A DNA stretch of 25,947 nt from Caryophanales bacterium UBA2450 (GTDB taxonomy: Bacteria > Bacillota_I > Bacilli_A > RFN20 > CAG-826), in assembly GCA_002342545.1 (NCBI GenBank), contig DDQE01000039.1, positions 1-25,947 of the forward strand, given 5' to 3'. The notes under the pieces were generated by a model. The model had not been told where the DNA came from. It did not search any database and saw only the letters and a program-made list of their open reading frames with translations. The position numbers and the translations under genes were made by a program. The first letter of the stretch is position 1, and each line of letters opens with the position of its first letter. Shown here in pieces: positions 23,377 to 25,947 of this stretch.

Positions 23377-24687
23377 TTATATAAATAATTCGCTCATACC
23401 AAGAGCAGCGGTTATTACCGGAATAGAAATAACTACTCCATATTTAATGAAATCTATAAATGTGAATCTCACGTTATTTTCATTTACTAAGCCAGTAAAC
23501 ATAATACCCGCTAAAGCGCCAATCGGAGTTAAGAAAGCGCCAATGTTACTACCAATAATAGAAGCGTATATTGCTTTGGTATAAGCTACTCCTTCTAATG
23601 AGTTAGCGATATTTGTATATAAAATAGACATTGGAATATTGTTAATTAGGTTACAGGCTAAGAAAGAAGAATAACCATATACCCAAGTAGAATTATTGTT
23701 ACCTAATAGTTCTGCTATTTTACTAGCGATACCTTGTTCATTAAGGGCGACCACAATAATAAACATTGAAATAAAAAATGGGATTAATTGATAAGGTAAT
23801 CTTTTAGAAGTATGAACTACATGCTCGAAATTAGATTTTTTGAAACATGAATATATGAGCATAAACACTAATAAAGCACCTGCACACACCAGAGATATTA
23901 ACCACATCTCTAGATTGATATAGCTGGAGATAATAAGAAACACTAAGCAAGTTCCTAGTATTGATAAACCCACTATAACCGGTACTTTATCTTCTATAGG
24001 ATAGATAATGTCATTAGACTGTAATGGCTCTTTAAGTTGCTTATGGAATAGAAGTAGTAATAACCCTAACTCTACTATACCCGCTACAAGAGTAGGGACC
24101 GCCATAACTTTAAAATAGTCAATAAAGGTAATGCCGCTACTAGTGGCTAAATAGATATTAGTGGGATTACCAATCACAAACATTAAACTCCACGTATTAG
24201 CCGCAGTAAATTCCGCTACTAAATATGGAACTGGGCTAATCTTACTTCTTTTAGCAAAGAAACAAATAAAAGGAGTTAGAGTAAGTATCACAATGTCGTT
24301 AGAGGTGAACACTGTTAACACTGAGGTTAATAGATAAAGTATTAAAAATAAAGTTAACTGATTGCCTTTTGCGTGTTTAGAGGCCACACTAGCAAGATAT
24401 CTAAATAAACCTAACTCATCTAAGAATACGGATATTAAAGTCATTGAGAAAAATAAGACTAATATCTTAAGCGGATTAATCGCATTATTACTAATTAACT
24501 GCTCTCCAACTTGTTTGATAGGGGCGTAACTACAAGCAAGCAAAATAATCGCTCCAAGTAGAGATATGATCCAATATGTATCTAATTTGATCTTACCTAT
24601 TTTTAGGTGCGGGAAAAATAAGATAGATAGAATTACTAAGACAAATGTTATACAGGCAATAATAATTGTAGGTATCATAACAAACAA
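23377..24687 (-). CDS. ArsB/SLC13-like IT-superfamily permease
   Basis: This 436-residue protein has about eleven hydrophobic helices in two related halves. The signatures are TSNDIVILTLTPFICFFA (about 127-144) and GNPTNIYLATSSG (about 172-184), matching the ND and NPTN motifs of the ion-transporter superfamily that includes ArsB, NhaD and dicarboxylate carriers. The second half repeats the pattern around IPMSILYTN. It could move arsenite, citrate, a dicarboxylate or exchange sodium for protons; no ars or other specific gene is next to it. The start is probably TTG at 24687: the minus-strand AGAAGGA ends 9 nt before it, whereas the ATG at 24678 is 18 nt away. Confidence 0.78.
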   Translation of the reverse strand: MFVMIPTIIIACITFVLVILSILFFPHLKIGKIKLDTYWIISLLGAIILLACSYAPIKQVGEQLISNNAINPLKILVLFFSMTLISVFLDELGLFRYLASVASKHAKGNQLTLFLILYLLTSVLTVFTSNDIVILTLTPFICFFAKRSKISPVPYLVAEFTAANTWSLMFVIGNPTNIYLATSSGITFIDYFKVMAVPTLVAGIVELGLLLLLFHKQLKEPLQSNDIIYPIEDKVPVIVGLSILGTCLVFLIISSYINLEMWLISLVCAGALLVFMLIYSCFKKSNFEHVVHTSKRLPYQLIPFFISMFIIVVALNEQGIASKIAELLGNNNSTWVYGYSSFLACNLINNIPMSILYTNIANSLEGVAYTKAIYASIIGSNIGAFLTPIGALAGIMFTGLVNENNVRFTFIDFIKYGVVISIPVITAALGMSELFI

Positions 24688-24696
24688 AGATTATTA

Positions 24697-24703
24697 TCCT
24701 TCT
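24697..24703 (-). promoter_or_regulatory. ribosome site that favours a TTG start
   Basis: On the minus strand AGAAGGA at 24703-24697 lies 9 nt before the TTG at 24687 and 18 nt before the first ATG at 24678. The spacing favours TTG. Confidence 0.55.
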
Positions 24704-24729
24704 ATTCATAAAAGACAATAGTAGATGTA

Positions 24730-24757
24730 TTTATAGTAGAGTAAAAAGCTATCTAAA
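24730..24757 (-). promoter_or_regulatory. candidate promoter of the permease gene
   Basis: On the minus strand TTTAGA (24757-24752), a 16-nt spacer and TATAAA (24735-24730) could form a promoter upstream of the permease. The match to consensus is moderate. Confidence 0.4.
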
Positions 24758-24781
24758 AAGGAATAGTAAACGTTAAAAATG

Positions 24782-24816
24782 TTGTCTAATCCGGAATCAG
24801 ACTCCGGAAAAGACAA
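24782..24816 (-). terminator. two-stem hairpin downstream of the YhhN gene
   Basis: TTGTCT (24782-24787) pairs with AGACAA (24811-24816), and the inner TCCGGA (24790-24795) pairs with TCCGGA (24803-24808) across an AA/AA internal loop. On the minus strand a CATTTTT tail follows. It lies 37 nt after the YhhN stop and probably ends that operon. The T tail is short. Confidence 0.6.
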
Positions 24817-24853
24817 GAAATAGATAAAAAACGGGCTCTTGAATTATATTTAA

Positions 24854-25555
24854 TTATAAGAACAAGATAGATAATGCGATTAAATTTTGAGCGATATAAT
24901 ACATAAAAGAATTGCTTACTAAGTCAATTGGCTTTTCATGCCCTTCACCAAAATAGGTGATGTTAAGTATTAAATCAGATAAAGCAAATAAAGACATGCC
25001 CACAAAGATTAATATTAGAGGGATATATTTAAAGCCTGTCATAATAGCAAAAGAGAAAGATATACCTAAATCAAAGAATAACGCTAAAGCATATAAGAAG
25101 ACTATTAATCGATATTCCCCATAATTAAGTTTTAATGGCTTTTCAATTAAGATACAGATCAAAGCCATTAAAATTGCAAAGACCACTGGTAATAAGAAAT
25201 ATAAGACTATTTGGTCGATATATAATTCTAAGAATAAACCAGTGATATAAGCTACATGCCCTAAAGCAAAGGCAACAAAACCGATATATGTATATTTACG
25301 GTCGTTATTTTTATAAACACATTTGAGTTCTAAAGCGATATCTCCAATCATTCCAAATACTAAGGCGATGATCGCGGCAATAGAAAATTTATGATATCCG
25401 CTTTGAGAAAAGCAGTACGCTGCTAAAGCGATAAATAGAAGTGAACAGATAGATTTAATAATGACTGCTTTAATTGAGTAAGCTTTACATTTTTCATAAG
25501 AAAACCAAGAAACAAAGATAAAGCTCACTGATAATAAAATACTTGGAACAAGCAT
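24854..25555 (-). CDS. YhhN-family membrane protein (lysoplasmalogenase-like)
   Basis: This 233-residue protein has about eight membrane helices over its whole length. It carries conserved YhhN features: an FGMIGDIALE segment (about 86-95) and a FALSDLILN-type segment near residue 190, both placing acidic residues in helices. The eukaryotic homologue TMEM86B cleaves the vinyl-ether bond of lysoplasmalogen to give a fatty aldehyde and glycerophospho-base; some bacterial YhhN proteins do the same. AGGGGG on the minus strand just before the start is a strong ribosome site. The start is 11 nt from the aldehyde dehydrogenase stop, so the two are an operon. The activity is inferred. Confidence 0.75.
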   Translation of the reverse strand: MLVPSILLSVSFIFVSWFSYEKCKAYSIKAVIIKSICSLLFIALAAYCFSQSGYHKFSIAAIIALVFGMIGDIALELKCVYKNNDRKYTYIGFVAFALGHVAYITGLFLELYIDQIVLYFLLPVVFAILMALICILIEKPLKLNYGEYRLIVFLYALALFFDLGISFSFAIMTGFKYIPLILIFVGMSLFALSDLILNITYFGEGHEKPIDLVSNSFMYYIAQNLIALSILFL

Positions 25556-25566
25556 AGTTATACCCC

Positions 25567-25947
25567 CTATTTTAAGAATTTAGATAATACTTTCTTTTTC
25601 TTATTAGTGTAAGGATGTTCTCTTAAAGATAAGTTCATTTTGGTTTTGCCGTATAAGACAGTACTAGGATGAGTAAATTCGTTAAATCCCCATTTGCCGT
25701 GATAGGCTCCTATACCAGAATGACCCACTCCATTAAATGGAACACCTTTAACCATAAGATGGAGACAGACTTCATTAACACAGCCTCCTCCATATTGCTG
25801 AGTTCGCATTACTTTTTTTGCCCATTTCTTATTTTTAGTAAAGATATATAAGGCTAGCCCGTGTTCTCTAGAAGCAATAACATCTAATAAGTCATTAACT
25901 TTATCATCATCAAATTTCACCACTGGTAGTAGTGGTCCAAAGATTTC
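25567..25947 (-). CDS. aldehyde dehydrogenase, class 3-like (C-terminal part, runs off the window)
   Basis: The 126 visible codons are the end of an aldehyde dehydrogenase whose 5' part lies beyond the right edge. The frame is open to base 25947 and begins EIFGPLLPVV, the usual ALDH motif before the oligomerisation region. It continues with GGGCVNEVCLHL and PFNGVGHSGIGAYHGKWGF, typical of class 3 (fatty-aldehyde) enzymes. The catalytic cysteine and NAD-binding domain are outside the window. The TAG stop overlaps the ribosome site of the YhhN-family gene, 11 nt before its ATG, so the two should be cotranscribed. It would oxidise an aldehyde to an acid with NAD(P)+. Confidence 0.85.
   Translation of the reverse strand, partial: EIFGPLLPVVKFDDDKVNDLLDVIASREHGLALYIFTKNKKWAKKVMRTQQYGGGCVNEVCLHLMVKGVPFNGVGHSGIGAYHGKWGFNEFTHPSTVLYGKTKMNLSLREHPYTNKKKKVLSKFLK

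Overview
The window is AT-rich DNA from a low-GC, Firmicutes-like bacterium. The compact operons, AGGAGG-type ribosome sites, TATAAT promoters and protein styles fit a gut or rumen member of Bacilli/Erysipelotrichia or a Mollicutes relative, but I cannot name a genus. TGA is used as a stop (13850-13852 and 17046-17048) and Trp is TGG, so the standard bacterial code applies. I see no rRNA, tRNA, transposase, integrase or CRISPR array.

Layout. (1) 135-787: a Phd/YefM-like antitoxin and PIN-domain toxin behind a promoter with three TGTACA operator motifs. (2) 905-2494: a short double-glycine peptide precursor with a Nif11-like leader, followed 3 nt later by a radical SAM/SPASM maturase and an intrinsic terminator. 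(3) 2589-11623: seven tightly packed genes, apparently one operon from a near-leaderless promoter. They encode a miniature HlyD-like membrane protein, a C39 peptidase-ABC exporter, a second ABC exporter half, a stand-alone STAS protein, a STAS-kinase fusion, a membrane PP2C phosphatase with a C-terminal GHKL ATPase domain, and an 8-TM potassium-type channel. (4) 11879-20713: cell-surface polysaccharide genes, with four family-2 glycosyltransferases, a complete dTDP-L-rhamnose pathway (rfbA, C, D, B) and a flippase. (5) 20913-21830: a second 8-TM channel, paralogous to the first. (6) 21848-25947: mostly minus-strand genes for an acyltransferase with a zinc ribbon, an IT-superfamily permease, a YhhN-type lysoplasmalogenase and the 3' end of an aldehyde dehydrogenase, plus one 53-residue plus-strand ORF.

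How they work together. The precursor is probably modified by the radical SAM enzyme, cut after its GG by the C39 peptidase and exported by the two ABC proteins. The unusual part is that the exporter operon continues into a complete partner-switching module (phosphorylatable STAS proteins, kinase-type domains, PP2C phosphatase) and a cation channel, with no sigma factor in sight. Whether this module controls peptide production, export or immunity, or a distant sigma factor, cannot be told from the sequence. It is the best candidate here for an undescribed system. The rhamnose cluster probably builds a rhamnose-containing surface glycan; no polymerase or initiating sugar transferase lies in the window.
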